DNA of 64,000 nt. Source: Prochlorococcus marinus str. MIT 0917 (GTDB lineage Bacteria; Cyanobacteriota; Cyanobacteriia; PCC-6307; Cyanobiaceae). The notes under the pieces are model-generated. The model did no database searches. It was not told where the DNA came from and worked only from the letters and a program-made list of their open reading frames with translations. This document shows, piece after piece, positions 27,170-37,213 of the stretch (position 1 is its first letter; each line of letters starts with the position of its first letter). The DNA lies in contig NZ_CP114784.1 of assembly GCF_027359575.1 (NCBI RefSeq), positions 867,819 through 931,818 on the forward strand, written 5' to 3'. The position numbers were made by a program, and so were the translations under genes.

Positions 27170-29242
27170 ATGAATAATTCAAATACGGACCAAAAAAATA
27201 CTTTTTCACAATCAAAAGAAAATCTATTTTTTGATGATTTAAGTATTTTAGAAAAAATAAATTTATGGTGGTCTAGATTTAATTTAAGATCAAAATTACT
27301 AGCATTTGGAACATTAGTAGTTAGTTTTATAATGACACTTATTACATTTTTTGCTTTAAGCAGCATACAAAAAGATGCTGGCATGAATGATACAAGATAC
27401 GCTAGGGATTTAGGATTATTATTATCAGGTAACGTAACGGAATTAGTAGCGAAGAATCAAACCAGAGAACTTTTTAACGTGGCAGAAAAGTTTTGGCGTT
27501 CTAGCAGGAACTTAAGGTACATTTTCTTTACTGACCCAGATGGATTTGTAAAACTGGGTATTCCAGTAAGTGCAACAACTACAGAATCTGAGGCTGATGA
27601 GGTTGCCTTACAACTAACCAGAAAACTTCAACTACCAAGTGAATTAAAAAAACAACCACAATTCCCATTAGTTAGACAACATTCAACTCCGCAAGGACAG
27701 GTAACTGATGTTTTTGTTCCCATGCTTTGGAAGGGCGAATATCTAGGCACCTTAGCTCTGGGAGTAACACCAAATAAAAAAGCGCTTGCTACAGCAGCAT
27801 TAACTAGAGAAATTACTGTGGCTGTGTTTATTTCTATTTGGGTTTTAGTAATTATAGGCGCAGTATTTAATGCTCTAACAATTACTCGACCAATTAAAGA
27901 ATTACTCATTGGAGTCCGAGAGATTGCTAAGGGTAATTTTAAATCAAGAGTAGATCTCCCCATGAGTGGAGAACTTGGAGAACTGTTAACTGGTTTTAAT
28001 GCAATGGCATCCAGACTAGAAGACTATGACGCTGCAAATATTGAAGAATTAAAAGCTGCCCAAGTCAAACAGCAATCTTTAATAGCCACCATGGCAGATG
28101 GAGCACTTCTTCTTGACGAACAAGGAAATATTGTTTTAGTCAATCCAACTGCTAGAAGACTCTTTCGCTGGGAAGGGAGAAATCTGGAAGGTCAAAGGTT
28201 ATTGAATCAAATTCCTGAGTCTCTCGTAAGTGAACTTGAAACACCAATAACCTCTCTATTAGACAATTTCGGAGACAGCGATGATTTACGTTGTAATCTT
28301 GAAGAACCACCAAGAACACTTCGTATAGTTTTAAAGTCTGTCAGAGATACTACTGGAGAAAACATCAAGGGTATTGCTGTTACAGTTCAAGATTTAACTA
28401 GGGAAGTTCAATTAAACGCAGCACAAAAAAGATTCATCAGTAATGTTTCTCACGAATTGAGAACGCCATTATTTAATATCAAAAGCTATGTTGAGACACT
28501 TTATGACTTAGGAGACCAACTTACAAAAGATGAGCAAAAAGAATTTCTGGGTGTTGCAAATTCAGAGACAGATAGACTGACTCGCTTGGTCAATGATGTT
28601 CTTGACTTATCCAAGTTGGAGTCTGGAAGAACGATCCAACTAGAAGCACTAAGTATAAAAGAAGCCATGGAACAAACCCTAAGAAACTATAAACTTAATG
28701 CTGAAGATAAAAATGTGAAATTAATATTAAACGTTGAGAATAATTTGGCATTTGTTTTAGGTAACTGGGATATGCTTCTTCAGGTATTAGATAACCTTGT
28801 TGGTAATGCACTTAAATTTAGTCAAGAAGGAGGAACAATAAATTTAAAAGCCTATCCATGGCCTGACATATGCGTTGCTTCGCCTGTTGATCTAGACAAT
28901 AAAGCTCCTCATTTTGAGATATTGTCCCCAATACCAAAAATCAGAGTTGAGGTATCTGATACAGGATGTGGCATTTCTGAACTTGATCAACAAAGGATAT
29001 TTGAACGTTTTTACAGAGTTGAAGATTCAGTCCACACTGAAGTAGGTACTGGACTTGGTCTTGCAATAGTCAAAGGAATCGTTGATAAACACGGTAGTGA
29101 GATAAGAATGGCTAGTGAACTAAATACTGGAACTACTTTTTGGTTTGAACTTCCACTTGAAGACTCTGATGCTGATCAGCTGTTATTAAAGTCAGCAAGG
29201 AAAAATTGGGAACTTGAAAATGATAAGTCTTTAATCAAATAG
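27170..29242 (+). CDS. nblS: Sensor histidine kinase NblS (Hik33/DspA-like)
   Basis: Membrane histidine kinase of 690 residues controlling high-light and nutrient-stress genes, including hli genes, in cyanobacteria. Order: first membrane helix (about 48-70), extracytoplasmic domain, second helix (about 215-240), HAMP, PAS (SLIATMADGALLLDEQGNI), HisKA with the phospho-His at residue 428 (FISNVSHELRTPLFNIKSY), then the HATPase with the N box DNLVGNALKFS, DTGCGIS and GTGLGLAIVKG. Full-length NblS architecture. It converges on kaiC with 2 bases between. Confidence 0.92.
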   Translation: MNNSNTDQKNTFSQSKENLFFDDLSILEKINLWWSRFNLRSKLLAFGTLVVSFIMTLITFFALSSIQKDAGMNDTRYARDLGLLLSGNVTELVAKNQTRELFNVAEKFWRSSRNLRYIFFTDPDGFVKLGIPVSATTTESEADEVALQLTRKLQLPSELKKQPQFPLVRQHSTPQGQVTDVFVPMLWKGEYLGTLALGVTPNKKALATAALTREITVAVFISIWVLVIIGAVFNALTITRPIKELLIGVREIAKGNFKSRVDLPMSGELGELLTGFNAMASRLEDYDAANIEELKAAQVKQQSLIATMADGALLLDEQGNIVLVNPTARRLFRWEGRNLEGQRLLNQIPESLVSELETPITSLLDNFGDSDDLRCNLEEPPRTLRIVLKSVRDTTGENIKGIAVTVQDLTREVQLNAAQKRFISNVSHELRTPLFNIKSYVETLYDLGDQLTKDEQKEFLGVANSETDRLTRLVNDVLDLSKLESGRTIQLEALSIKEAMEQTLRNYKLNAEDKNVKLILNVENNLAFVLGNWDMLLQVLDNLVGNALKFSQEGGTINLKAYPWPDICVASPVDLDNKAPHFEILSPIPKIRVEVSDTGCGISELDQQRIFERFYRVEDSVHTEVGTGLGLAIVKGIVDKHGSEIRMASELNTGTTFWFELPLEDSDADQLLLKSARKNWELENDKSLIK

Positions 29243-29244
29243 AA

Positions 29245-30747
29245 TTAATCTTCATTAGGTTTAATGCTTTTAAAAACACCCGTGATCTGCTCCTCAGGAT
29301 TAATGCGATGAGGTGCTCCACTAAATATCTGTTCAAAGTTAGAGAATGAATCTTTAATCTCAGGCCCTTCATTAGTAATGATATATTCACGTATCCTTTT
29401 GTCATGCCAGGATCCCCGCATCTTAAAGACATTTATCGCTCTTGCCATTTCACCTCTGATTTCTACATATTGCAAAAGCAAAATAGTATCAGTTATCGTT
29501 GAAATATGTGAATCAGTAATTGAGTGGCTTCCCATGAATTCTTCTGCAGTATTTGTAAAGAATCCTGCGATTTCTTCTTGTTTCGCATAACCAGTTATTC
29601 CAATAACAAACTGTCTAAATGCATTCAGGCTTACACCTCTAGCTAATGCAGATAGCGAATCTATTGCCATTCTAGAAGGTTTATACTCACTAATCTCGGA
29701 TTTGATTATTTGCAAATGGTCTTCCAAACCAGTTGATTCTGGATAAGCACAAATAATCTTCAATAATCCATCCGCTTCCATTTTTTCAAAATCAATTCCC
29801 CAGCTAGTTGCATTTCTAAGCAGTTGTGCTCTTGATTCTTCATATGCAAAAAGTATTGTTCTTTCTTTATGAATATAAGCATCTTCAACAAACTTAGAAA
29901 CTAGCATTGTTTTTCCAGTACCAGTTGCACCAGTTGCAAGAATAATTGAGTCTTGAAAATATCCTCCTCCACACATTTCATCCAAATCGGGAACACCAGA
30001 ACTGATACGAATATTTGATGATCTTTGAGTCAACCTCATTGCACCTAAAGGGAATGCAACTATTCCTTGTGGACCCATTGTGAAAGGGAATTCACCCTTC
30101 ATATGTGTAGTTCCTCTTAATTTCAAAATCTCTACAGTTCTTCTCCTCTTCTCTGCCTCTAAAACATTTCTCAAAATAACAACATTGTCAGAAACGAATT
30201 CTTCAACTCCATATCTAGCAATTGGACCATATTCATCTATTCTTTCAGTAGTCATAACAGTAGTCACACCTATCTCTTTGAGTCTTGCTATTAGTCGAAA
30301 AATCTCTCTTCTAACGACATAAAGAGCATCATATTGTTGAAAAACAGCTGTCATTGAATCTATAGCCACTCTCTTAGCTTTGAACTTTCTAATCGCATAA
30401 CTGATCCTTTCAATTAAACCTGACAAATCAAAACTCCCAGCTACATCTTGTCCATCTGGGTCTGGAGATGCATCTAAAATAAAAAGTTTATTTTGATCAA
30501 TTAATCCTTGTAAATCCCAACCAAAGCTTGCAGCATTTCGAATGATATCTAAAGGTGATTCTTCAAAAGTAACAAAAATACCAGGTTCATCAAAATTACA
30601 TATTCCATGATGAAGATATTGCAAAGAAAAAACAGTTTTACCAGTACCTGATGTTCCGCTAACTAATGTGCTGCGCGCATTAGGCAACCCACCATGACAA
30701 ATATCATCAAAGCCCTCGATTCCAGTGGGGAGTTTTTGAACATGCAT
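29245..30747 (-). CDS. kaiC: Circadian clock ATPase/kinase KaiC
   Basis: RecA-like double-domain protein of 500 residues that hydrolyses ATP and autophosphorylates with a daily rhythm. CI domain Walker A is GTSGTGKT (residues 31-38) with TFEESP; CII Walker A is GATGTGKT with YEESR. The phosphosite strip SHISTITDT is intact, with the Ser-Thr pair at about residues 416-417. It lacks about 15 N-terminal residues of the Synechococcus elongatus protein. It follows kaiB on the same strand by 130 bases. No kaiA gene is in the window. Confidence 0.97.
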   Translation of the reverse strand: MHVQKLPTGIEGFDDICHGGLPNARSTLVSGTSGTGKTVFSLQYLHHGICNFDEPGIFVTFEESPLDIIRNAASFGWDLQGLIDQNKLFILDASPDPDGQDVAGSFDLSGLIERISYAIRKFKAKRVAIDSMTAVFQQYDALYVVRREIFRLIARLKEIGVTTVMTTERIDEYGPIARYGVEEFVSDNVVILRNVLEAEKRRRTVEILKLRGTTHMKGEFPFTMGPQGIVAFPLGAMRLTQRSSNIRISSGVPDLDEMCGGGYFQDSIILATGATGTGKTMLVSKFVEDAYIHKERTILFAYEESRAQLLRNATSWGIDFEKMEADGLLKIICAYPESTGLEDHLQIIKSEISEYKPSRMAIDSLSALARGVSLNAFRQFVIGITGYAKQEEIAGFFTNTAEEFMGSHSITDSHISTITDTILLLQYVEIRGEMARAINVFKMRGSWHDKRIREYIITNEGPEIKDSFSNFEQIFSGAPHRINPEEQITGVFKSIKPNED

Positions 30748-30877
30748 TTTTGGTCTAATTTGTTTCTTGAAGAACGCTAAAAGCTCTTATGTACAAAACA
30801 TAATAAACAAACTCAAAAAATTGCTTTGTTATCAGATGGGCTTAAGAATTAATTTACTTCTTGTTTAAATAACTCAA

Positions 30878-31201
30878 TTATTTATCTGAAGAGTAAAACA
30901 TTTCCTGATCTGTTAGTTCGTCATACAACAGGTCCAATCCAATTAAGACTTTTTCTCTATCGGATAGGTCGCCAATTATTCTTCGAACAGGTGGGGGTAA
31001 AATCTTAGATAAAGTCGGTGTAGCAAGTATTTTATCTTCTTCGGCTAATTGAGGGCTTTTTAAAACATCAATAACTTTAAGGGCATAGACACCTTTGAAT
31101 TCACTTTCTAAGATTTCTCTCAACGTATTCAAAGCTCTCATAGAATTTGGTGTATTCCCAGCCACATAAAGCTTGAGAATATATGTCTTTCTTGCATTCA
31201 T
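30878..31201 (-). CDS. kaiB: Circadian clock protein KaiB
   Basis: Thioredoxin-like fold-switching protein of 107 residues that binds KaiC. The N-terminus [20 protein letters not shown] and the segments [53 protein letters not shown] match KaiB closely, including the basic patch around PPPVRR. 155 bases separate it from rplU, which is divergent; kaiA, which in other cyanobacteria sits here, is missing. Confidence 0.97.
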   Translation of the reverse strand: MNARKTYILKLYVAGNTPNSMRALNTLREILESEFKGVYALKVIDVLKSPQLAEEDKILATPTLSKILPPPVRRIIGDLSDREKVLIGLDLLYDELTDQEMFYSSDK

Positions 31202-31296
31202 TTAAAACCTCCGAAAAATCCACAGAACATTTGCCCTCCCTAGATCTTGACTAAGTAACCAACAAAAAGCGAAAATGTTAGTTTGTTTTTCGATTA

Positions 31297-31313
31297 CGAT
31301 TAAGGCTTAATCG
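31297..31313. promoter_or_regulatory. Operator-like palindrome in the kaiB/rplU divergent gap
   Basis: CGATTAAG at 31297-31304 and CTTAATCG at 31306-31313 are exact inverted copies around one G. It is 96 bases before the kaiB start and 59 before the rplU ATG, inside the shared promoter region. The regulator is unknown. Confidence 0.45.
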
Positions 31314-31371
31314 ATTTAAGTAAGGGCATCCCTTTAATTTTATTTCGAGCCTTAACGTGTCACCAATAATT

Positions 31372-31809
31372 ATGGCTGATAAAAAATCATCTCCCAAGAA
31401 GGAAAAATCACAAGATAAAATTTATGCAATAGTCGAAGCATCAGGAAAACAATTTTGGCTTCAACCTAACCGTTATTACGATATAGATAGATGCCATGCA
31501 GAAGTTGATGAGGTTTTGACTATTGAAAAGGTTCTTCTTCTTAACGATGGCAAAGATTTAAAGATTGGGAAACCCTATGTCAAAGAGGCGAAAGTACAAC
31601 TAAAAGTCTTAGAACATAGAAGAGGGCCAAAAATAATTGTTTACAAAATGCGTCCAAAGAAAAAAACAAGGAGAAAAACTGGACACCGTCAAGAACTCAC
31701 AAGAGTTTTAGTTCAATCCATTTCGGTTGGATCAAAATCTAAAAAAACAAAAGAAACTAAAGGAACCGAAACGACTGCTAATAAAGTAGAATCTGAAAAA
31801 TCAAATTAA
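31372..31809 (+). CDS. rplU: Ribosomal protein L21
   Basis: Large-subunit protein. From ATG 31372 (MADKKSSPKK) it has 145 residues, longer than the usual 103. The core is YAIVEASGKQFWLQPNRYYDI ... HRRGPKIIVYKMRPKKKTRRKTGHRQELTRV, and both ends carry Lys/Thr-rich extensions. A GTG at 31357 would add five residues and is less likely. rpmA follows 15 bases downstream: the standard L21-L27 pair. Confidence 0.95.
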   Translation: MADKKSSPKKEKSQDKIYAIVEASGKQFWLQPNRYYDIDRCHAEVDEVLTIEKVLLLNDGKDLKIGKPYVKEAKVQLKVLEHRRGPKIIVYKMRPKKKTRRKTGHRQELTRVLVQSISVGSKSKKTKETKGTETTANKVESEKSN

Positions 31810-31824
31810 AAGATTACATAAATT

Positions 31825-32097
31825 ATGGCTCATAAGAAAGGTACCGGATCAACTAGAAATGGAAGAGATTCAAACTCAAAAAGACTTGGTGTAAAAGCCT
31901 ATGGTGGTGAGAAAGTAACAGCAGGATCTATTCTCATCCGTCAAAGAGGTACATCAATTCTTCCAGGGATCAATGTAGGCAGAGGCAAAGATGATACTCT
32001 TTTCGCCTTAACTGATGGTTCGGTTCATTTTGAAAGTATTCGTAGAGGATTAAGGAATAGAAAAAGAATTAATATTTCGGCTGTTAAAGCAGGCTAG
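31825..32097 (+). CDS. rpmA: Ribosomal protein L27
   Basis: 90 residues. The N-terminus [18 protein letters not shown] is the L27 signature (no cleavable extension), with [22 protein letters not shown] and [10 protein letters not shown] following. Part of the L21-L27 operon. Its 3' end overlaps by 4 bases the 3' end of the convergent methyltransferase gene. Confidence 0.97.
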   Translation: MAHKKGTGSTRNGRDSNSKRLGVKAYGGEKVTAGSILIRQRGTSILPGINVGRGKDDTLFALTDGSVHFESIRRGLRNRKRINISAVKAG

Positions 32098-32867
32098 CTG
32101 ATACTTTTTAATGGTTTGTAAGCTCGAGTAGTAATTAAAAAAGGATGGAAAACTTCTAAGTAATTCAATTGTAATGTAGAGAAGAAATTCTCAATCAAAC
32201 CAGGTTCATCAAAGTGAAAAGGATATTCTCCATTTTTCCCTTTATAAAAATACCAATTCAATAGAGCAATTCCATTAGGAGAAAGCTTATCCAAAAAAAT
32301 TTTTAATTGTTTTGCTGGATCAGGAAGATGTTCAAGGACATCCAAACAAACAAGAGAATCAAAAATCACATCAGATGTGCTTTCTAAATCTCTAAAAACC
32401 GAAATCTTATCTTCGACGCCCAATGCCTTAGACCTATGTTGTACAAAACTTCGATTTTGAGGGTTTAGATCCACAAACCAAACATGTTCAACTTCTGTCA
32501 AAAACGATGCAGCCAGAGCATGCGTACCAATACCTCCACCAAAATCTAAAACTTTTCCAGAAGCAAATTTTTGTTGTAGACGAAGCGTATCAGCTATGTA
32601 ATTAGAACTATTTAAATGCCAAGATGCTAGATCTATTAGATGAGCATCTCCAACTTTTTCTTCGTAAAAATCTCTTGCATTGTTCTCAGTAAATGCACCT
32701 GGATGCAGAGCTGCCAAATCATCAACACCATTCTGCAATCTTTCATCTAATTGATCATTATTTATATGAAGGAAATCAATAAGGTGTTTTTTCAAGTTAA
32801 AGCCATCTTTAAGGAAGCTGGAAATACTTAAATCTAAATTGGTCATATTATTTGGCTCACTGAACAC
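32094..32867 (-). CDS. Class I SAM-dependent methyltransferase
   Basis: 257 residues. A Rossmann methyltransferase core begins at [17 protein letters not shown] (SAM glycine loop), continues with VWFVDLNPQ (acidic ribose contact) and [11 protein letters not shown]. The N-terminal 85 residues are helical with no match. Substrate unknown; nearby genes give no clue. The methyltransferase fold is clear. Confidence 0.82.
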   Translation of the reverse strand: MFSEPNNMTNLDLSISSFLKDGFNLKKHLIDFLHINNDQLDERLQNGVDDLAALHPGAFTENNARDFYEEKVGDAHLIDLASWHLNSSNYIADTLRLQQKFASGKVLDFGGGIGTHALAASFLTEVEHVWFVDLNPQNRSFVQHRSKALGVEDKISVFRDLESTSDVIFDSLVCLDVLEHLPDPAKQLKIFLDKLSPNGIALLNWYFYKGKNGEYPFHFDEPGLIENFFSTLQLNYLEVFHPFLITTRAYKPLKSIS

Positions 32868-32936
32868 ACTGAGTTATAACTTTAAATGTTCGGGGTAACA
32901 TGAACAATCTTTTCATGTGAGTCTCAACCTACAATA

Positions 32937-33887
32937 TTGATTTTGAAAAAGCCTTTTGGATTTGTTGTCATTGATAAGCCTGCTGGGCTTACTTCCCATG
33001 ATTGCGTTAATAGACTTAGAAAAGTATTTGGTATCAAAAAAATTGGACATAGTGGAACTCTAGACCCCTCAGTTACTGGAGTACTTCCAATAGCGATAGG
33101 CGATGCGACAAGATTAATCTCCTATTTACAAGGGTCTAAAGCTTATAAAGGAATCATTCAGTTAGGAACTACAACGAATACTGATGATATGCAAGGAGAA
33201 ATTTTAGAATCAAAAATTTGGCCATTAATTAGCGAAAATGATATGAATTATCTACTAGATAATTTCAGAGGCGAGATATTACAAAAACCCCCTATTTTTT
33301 CTAGTGTTCATGTTAAAGGAGAGAGAGCTTATAAGAAAGCAAGAAAAGGAGAAAAATTTGATTTGATTCCTAAAAAAGTGACTATAAAAAAATTAAATTT
33401 AATAAGCTGGTCTCAAAGTAAAGGTGAGTTATTAGTTGATGTCGAATGCTCAACTGGAACATACATTAGATCCTTGGCTAGAGATATTGGAGATAAGATT
33501 GGATGCGGTGGTCATTTAAAAAAGTTACGTCGAACAAAAGCTTATAATTTCAACGAAAATGATTCCGTATTACTACCTGAGAAATCAGAATTTTACCCAG
33601 AAGAAACCAAACCTAAAGTTCTTAACCCAACTATTTTTTTTAAACATCTTGCTTCTTTTGAATTAATTTCTGAAGAAGAGATTATTAGTTGGCGCTCAGG
33701 AAGAAAGATATGTTTTCAGAATAATGTTAAACGTCTAAAGTTAAGCCAAAATAATGAATTTGAAGATAGTACTTTTCATAATAAAAACATATTAGTATTG
33801 GATAAAAAAAATAAAATCCTAGGCATTGGAAATTTAGATGAAAGTTATAGAATCAAACCCCGGGTCGTTTTCAACGCAATTGGTTAA
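32937..33887 (+). CDS. truB: tRNA pseudouridine-55 synthase
   Basis: Makes pseudouridine 55 in the T-loop of tRNAs. 316 residues. Catalytic Asp lies in GHSGTLDPSVTGVLPIAIGDATR; the N-terminal GFVVIDKPAGLTSHDCVNRLRK and ECSTGTYIRSLARDIG are family motifs. The C-terminal PUA-like part is degenerate but present. Start TTG 32937 is the one that fits the N-terminal homology. Confidence 0.96.
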   Translation: MILKKPFGFVVIDKPAGLTSHDCVNRLRKVFGIKKIGHSGTLDPSVTGVLPIAIGDATRLISYLQGSKAYKGIIQLGTTTNTDDMQGEILESKIWPLISENDMNYLLDNFRGEILQKPPIFSSVHVKGERAYKKARKGEKFDLIPKKVTIKKLNLISWSQSKGELLVDVECSTGTYIRSLARDIGDKIGCGGHLKKLRRTKAYNFNENDSVLLPEKSEFYPEETKPKVLNPTIFFKHLASFELISEEEIISWRSGRKICFQNNVKRLKLSQNNEFEDSTFHNKNILVLDKKNKILGIGNLDESYRIKPRVVFNAIG

Positions 33888-33928
33888 AAAACATCTAGAT
33901 CCTATAATTAATAGCTGTTAAATAATTA

Positions 33929-35146
33929 CTAATAGGTTTTTATCTGTACTCCCGTATAATAATGTTTTAGAATTCTACGAAAGCCTGCTCCTCTTTCAGC
34001 CATTGCCTTTGCCCCCCATTGACTCAGTCCAACACCATGTCCAGCGCCATAACCTTTCACTAATAGAAAGTAATCTGCTGGAATTAGAGGGAGAGGTTCA
34101 AGCGCGAAATCTTCAACTACTTTATTATCAGAATTGAATTTATTATCTAGTTTAGTTTGATTAAATTTCAAATTTAAATTAAATTTATTACTTAGTAGTT
34201 TTAAATTTTTTCTTAAAGTTTTACCGGAGATAATTTTAGTTCCCTTGGGCCCATAAAGTCTAAGTTTTAAGACTCTATCACTATTACTTTTTTTTATAAT
34301 TTGAATACTATTTAGTCCACCTAAATCGGAAAATATTTGATCTAATTCTGAAGAACTAATTTTTTTTGACCATCTATATTTTTCACTATTTTGATCATAA
34401 TCAACAACACTCCTTAAGTAAGGCAATTGATACTTCCAGACTTGACCAGAATTTTCAGTTCTACCACCAGAACTACTATGAAAAACTGCCTCTATAAGTT
34501 TATTTTTATAAAACAATGCAAGTGAACTTGTACTTCTAACTGCCCTATTTATTTTTGTTGTTTCAGCTTCAAGTCCTAAATAAACTTGATTAGATTGATT
34601 TGAATGAATATCAAAAAATTTATTCTTCCCTAAAAGTTTTAAAGCATAAGTCCTAGCCGCTATTGCTTGAGCTTGAAGTGCTGCAAGTGGAAATTCTTTA
34701 GGCATTTCGCTACCTACAACACTTTTTAAATATTTTTCTAATTTTAAATAATTTATTATTTGCAACTTCTGATCATTTAATGTAACTCTTAATTCTCCAG
34801 CATATCTTCTATTTTTATACCAAATGCCACGATCATCATTATTTTTAATTATTAAGTGAAAATTCTTAGGTAATTCAAACCATAGATTTAGGTTGTTATT
34901 TATAGAATAATTAGCACTACCATTACCATAAATTATACTTATAGATTTAATAGGTCTTTGTTTAGAAGAAATCCCTTTAACAAAAATAGATTTGGAGCCA
35001 TCTGCTCTAAATCTTGCCTTGTTTTCCTGACCAATCAAGACACGTATTAATGGCTCTTTGGCAGCAATTGCTTTTAATGGAGAGATGAAAAATATAGCTG
35101 CAAAAACTATGGCCCATCCCGAATTACTTTTAGGTGATGTGCTCAC
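33929..35146 (-). CDS. SpoIID/LytB-domain protein
   Basis: 405 residues with an N-terminal hydrophobic segment (about 10-28), likely a signal peptide or anchor. The SpoIID/LytB domain (peptidoglycan glycan-strand cleavage in sporulating bacteria) is seen in LEKYLKSVVGSEMPKEFPLAALQAQAIAARTYAL, HSSSGGRTENSG and GHGVGLSQWGAKAMAERGAGF. In cyanobacteria it is thought to act on the cell wall; the exact role is unknown. The start is GTG 35146. It is divergent from rnz with a 97-base gap. Confidence 0.87.
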   Translation of the reverse strand: MSTSPKSNSGWAIVFAAIFFISPLKAIAAKEPLIRVLIGQENKARFRADGSKSIFVKGISSKQRPIKSISIIYGNGSANYSINNNLNLWFELPKNFHLIIKNNDDRGIWYKNRRYAGELRVTLNDQKLQIINYLKLEKYLKSVVGSEMPKEFPLAALQAQAIAARTYALKLLGKNKFFDIHSNQSNQVYLGLEAETTKINRAVRSTSSLALFYKNKLIEAVFHSSSGGRTENSGQVWKYQLPYLRSVVDYDQNSEKYRWSKKISSSELDQIFSDLGGLNSIQIIKKSNSDRVLKLRLYGPKGTKIISGKTLRKNLKLLSNKFNLNLKFNQTKLDNKFNSDNKVVEDFALEPLPLIPADYFLLVKGYGAGHGVGLSQWGAKAMAERGAGFRRILKHYYTGVQIKTY

Positions 35147-35243
35147 AATAAAAATTGAATTTAGATACTAATTCTGCCTATAAGAAGGAAGATCTACCAG
35201 TGGTCAAAGCTATGAATGGCAACATGTATTAAAAGGGGCAAAA

Positions 35244-36200
35244 TTGCAAGTCACTTTTCTTGGAACAAGCTCAGGTGTTCCAACTCTAACGAGAAACGTA
35301 TCAGCGATGGTATTAAAGCCTCCACAACGATCAGATTTGTGGTTGTTCGATTGTGGCGAAGGCACTCAACATCAGTTCATCAGAAGCAATCTAAAGCTAT
35401 CTCAAATAAAAAAAATATTCATAACTCACATGCATGGCGATCATGTGTATGGCCTACCAGGACTTCTAGCAAGTATTGGGTTGGCTGGAAGCAGCTCTGG
35501 CATTGAGCTCTATGGACCAGCGCCTCTTAAAAATTTTATTGATGCTTGCTTGTACAACAGTTCAAGCAGATTGGCTTACTCTTTAAAATTCAATAAAGTT
35601 GAAAATGCTGCTATTCAAAAAGAAATTTTATTTGAAGATTCCGATTTAGAAGTAAAAGCTGCTCCACTGAAGCATCGAATCCCATCTTTTGCTTACAGAG
35701 TGAATCAGAAATCCAGACCAGGCAGATTCGACATAGACAAAGCAAAGTCACAAAAAATACCTCCTGGCCCTTTATATGCCGCACTCCAAAGAGGAGAGGA
35801 AGTGCGTTTAGATGATGGACGAACTTTTTCTGGGAGAGAATTCTGCGGACCTCCTAGACCTGGGGTAAGCATGGTTTATTGCACAGATACTTTTTATACA
35901 GAATCCGCAATTGAAATTTCTAGAGAAGCCGATCTATTAATTCATGAAGCTACATATGCATATAAAGAGACTGAAATGGCTTATCAACGCGGGCATTCAA
36001 CTGCCACAATGGCGGCTGAAATTGCTGTAAAAGCGAACGTAAATCAATTAATTTTGACTCATTTGAGCCCAAGATATACCCCTGGGAATGAAACAAGTCC
36101 TAATGATTTGCTTAATGAAGCAAAAGCAATTTTTCCAAATACCCAGTTAGCAAAAGACTTTTTGCAAATTGATATAAAGAAACGCTGCAACAGTTCTTGA
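35244..36200 (+). CDS. rnz: Ribonuclease Z
   Basis: tRNA 3' processing endonuclease, metallo-beta-lactamase fold, 318 residues. The metal motif is [17 protein letters not shown], the remaining ligands lie in YCTDTFY (Asp) and LTHLSPRY (His), and the exosite sequence [12 protein letters not shown] and the HSTATMAA motif fit tRNase Z short forms. TTG start 35244, consistent with the family start [14 protein letters not shown]. Confidence 0.97.
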   Translation: MQVTFLGTSSGVPTLTRNVSAMVLKPPQRSDLWLFDCGEGTQHQFIRSNLKLSQIKKIFITHMHGDHVYGLPGLLASIGLAGSSSGIELYGPAPLKNFIDACLYNSSSRLAYSLKFNKVENAAIQKEILFEDSDLEVKAAPLKHRIPSFAYRVNQKSRPGRFDIDKAKSQKIPPGPLYAALQRGEEVRLDDGRTFSGREFCGPPRPGVSMVYCTDTFYTESAIEISREADLLIHEATYAYKETEMAYQRGHSTATMAAEIAVKANVNQLILTHLSPRYTPGNETSPNDLLNEAKAIFPNTQLAKDFLQIDIKKRCNSS

Positions 36201-36274
36201 TCCCTTGCCTATGAAATGCCACTACATGAAACAATGGTCGAGTTTGGTGCTTCCGTCAATCGCTGGCGTTATTA

Positions 36275-36823
36275 ATGGATTCTTTTATTTCTTCTCTTAA
36301 ACGGTCCCTTACAAGACTATTTGTTTTGATACCTGTGCTTGTAAGTCTCATTATTAGTCCTCTTTCTGTAAATGCCCTGTATCCCAGCGATCCTTCATCA
36401 GTGGAGAGCTTAGATACAAGCTTGGCTGGTAAGGACTTACAAAATACAGAGTATGTAAAATACGACTTATCAGGAAAAGATCTTGGTGGGGCGAATTTCA
36501 CTGGGGCTTATTTCAGTGTCTCAACTTTAAAGGACTCTGATCTAACGGGCGCAAACATGACCAATGTCATAGCCTATGCAACAAGGTTTGATAATGCAAA
36601 CCTCACAAATGTAAAACTAACTGGTGCAGAGTTACTTAAGAGTGTTTTTGATGGTGTAACCATTGATGGCGCTGACTTTACTGATGCTGTTTTAGATAGA
36701 AGTCAACAAAAGAATCTATGTAAAGTAGCTACCGGAAGCACAGCCGAAAGTCTTGGTTGTAGCACTACAGCTGCTGGATATGTGCCTGCGACCAAAGGTC
36801 AAGGTTTCAACCCAGGTACTTAA
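36275..36823 (+). CDS. Thylakoid-lumen-type pentapeptide repeat protein
   Basis: 182 residues. An N-terminal signal peptide (RSLTRLFVLIPVLVSLIISPLSVNALY) is followed by pentapeptide repeats of A(D/N)LxX type: LGGANFTGAYF, DLTGANMTN, NANLTNVKLTGAEL and DGADFTDAVL. The fold is a right-handed beta helix; lumenal proteins of this type occur widely in cyanobacteria. Function unknown. It ends just before a strong bidirectional terminator. Confidence 0.85.
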   Translation: MDSFISSLKRSLTRLFVLIPVLVSLIISPLSVNALYPSDPSSVESLDTSLAGKDLQNTEYVKYDLSGKDLGGANFTGAYFSVSTLKDSDLTGANMTNVIAYATRFDNANLTNVKLTGAELLKSVFDGVTIDGADFTDAVLDRSQQKNLCKVATGSTAESLGCSTTAAGYVPATKGQGFNPGT

Positions 36824-36840
36824 ATTTATCCAAATTTAAA

Positions 36841-36881
36841 AACCAATAAAAAAGGGGCCATTGGCCCCTTTTTTATTGGTT
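36841..36881. terminator. Bidirectional intrinsic terminator
   Basis: 19-base arms (36841-36859 and 36863-36881) pair perfectly around ATT; the GGGGCC/GGCCCC core is followed by six T on either strand. It serves the pentapeptide gene (+) and the small membrane gene (-). Confidence 0.95.
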
Positions 36882-36896
36882 AAAAACTAACTTTTT

Positions 36897-37088
36897 TCAC
36901 TTTGTTATGAGGAAGAAAGCCGCTGCAGCTCCACCAACAGCAAACATAGGCAAACCTACTAGCAAATGTGAAGTACCAAATCCAAAGCCTTTTTGGCGCA
37001 ATATGAAATAGCCAACTCCAGCAGCTCCAGCAGCCAACGGAATAGCAGCAGTAGCAGCAGAAGCAACAGCGTGATAGTCGAAGTTCAT
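36897..37088 (-). CDS. Small two-helix membrane protein, unknown function
   Basis: 63 residues, Ala/Gly-rich, with two hydrophobic helices (about residues 13-30 and 43-61) joined by a short loop with RQKGFGFG. Reads as a real coding frame with its own terminator downstream. No family recognised. Confidence 0.65.
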   Translation of the reverse strand: MNFDYHAVASAATAAIPLAAGAAGVGYFILRQKGFGFGTSHLLVGLPMFAVGGAAAAFFLITK

Positions 37089-37213
37089 CCCTGTGTTGAA
37101 ATTTAATTACTTACAATTATCCTCCAAATTTGAAAAATGGTATGAACTTATGCCTGAAATGCTTAATATCTTCATCACTTTAAATCCAAAAAGAATTTTT
37201 GTTTTTTATAAAT

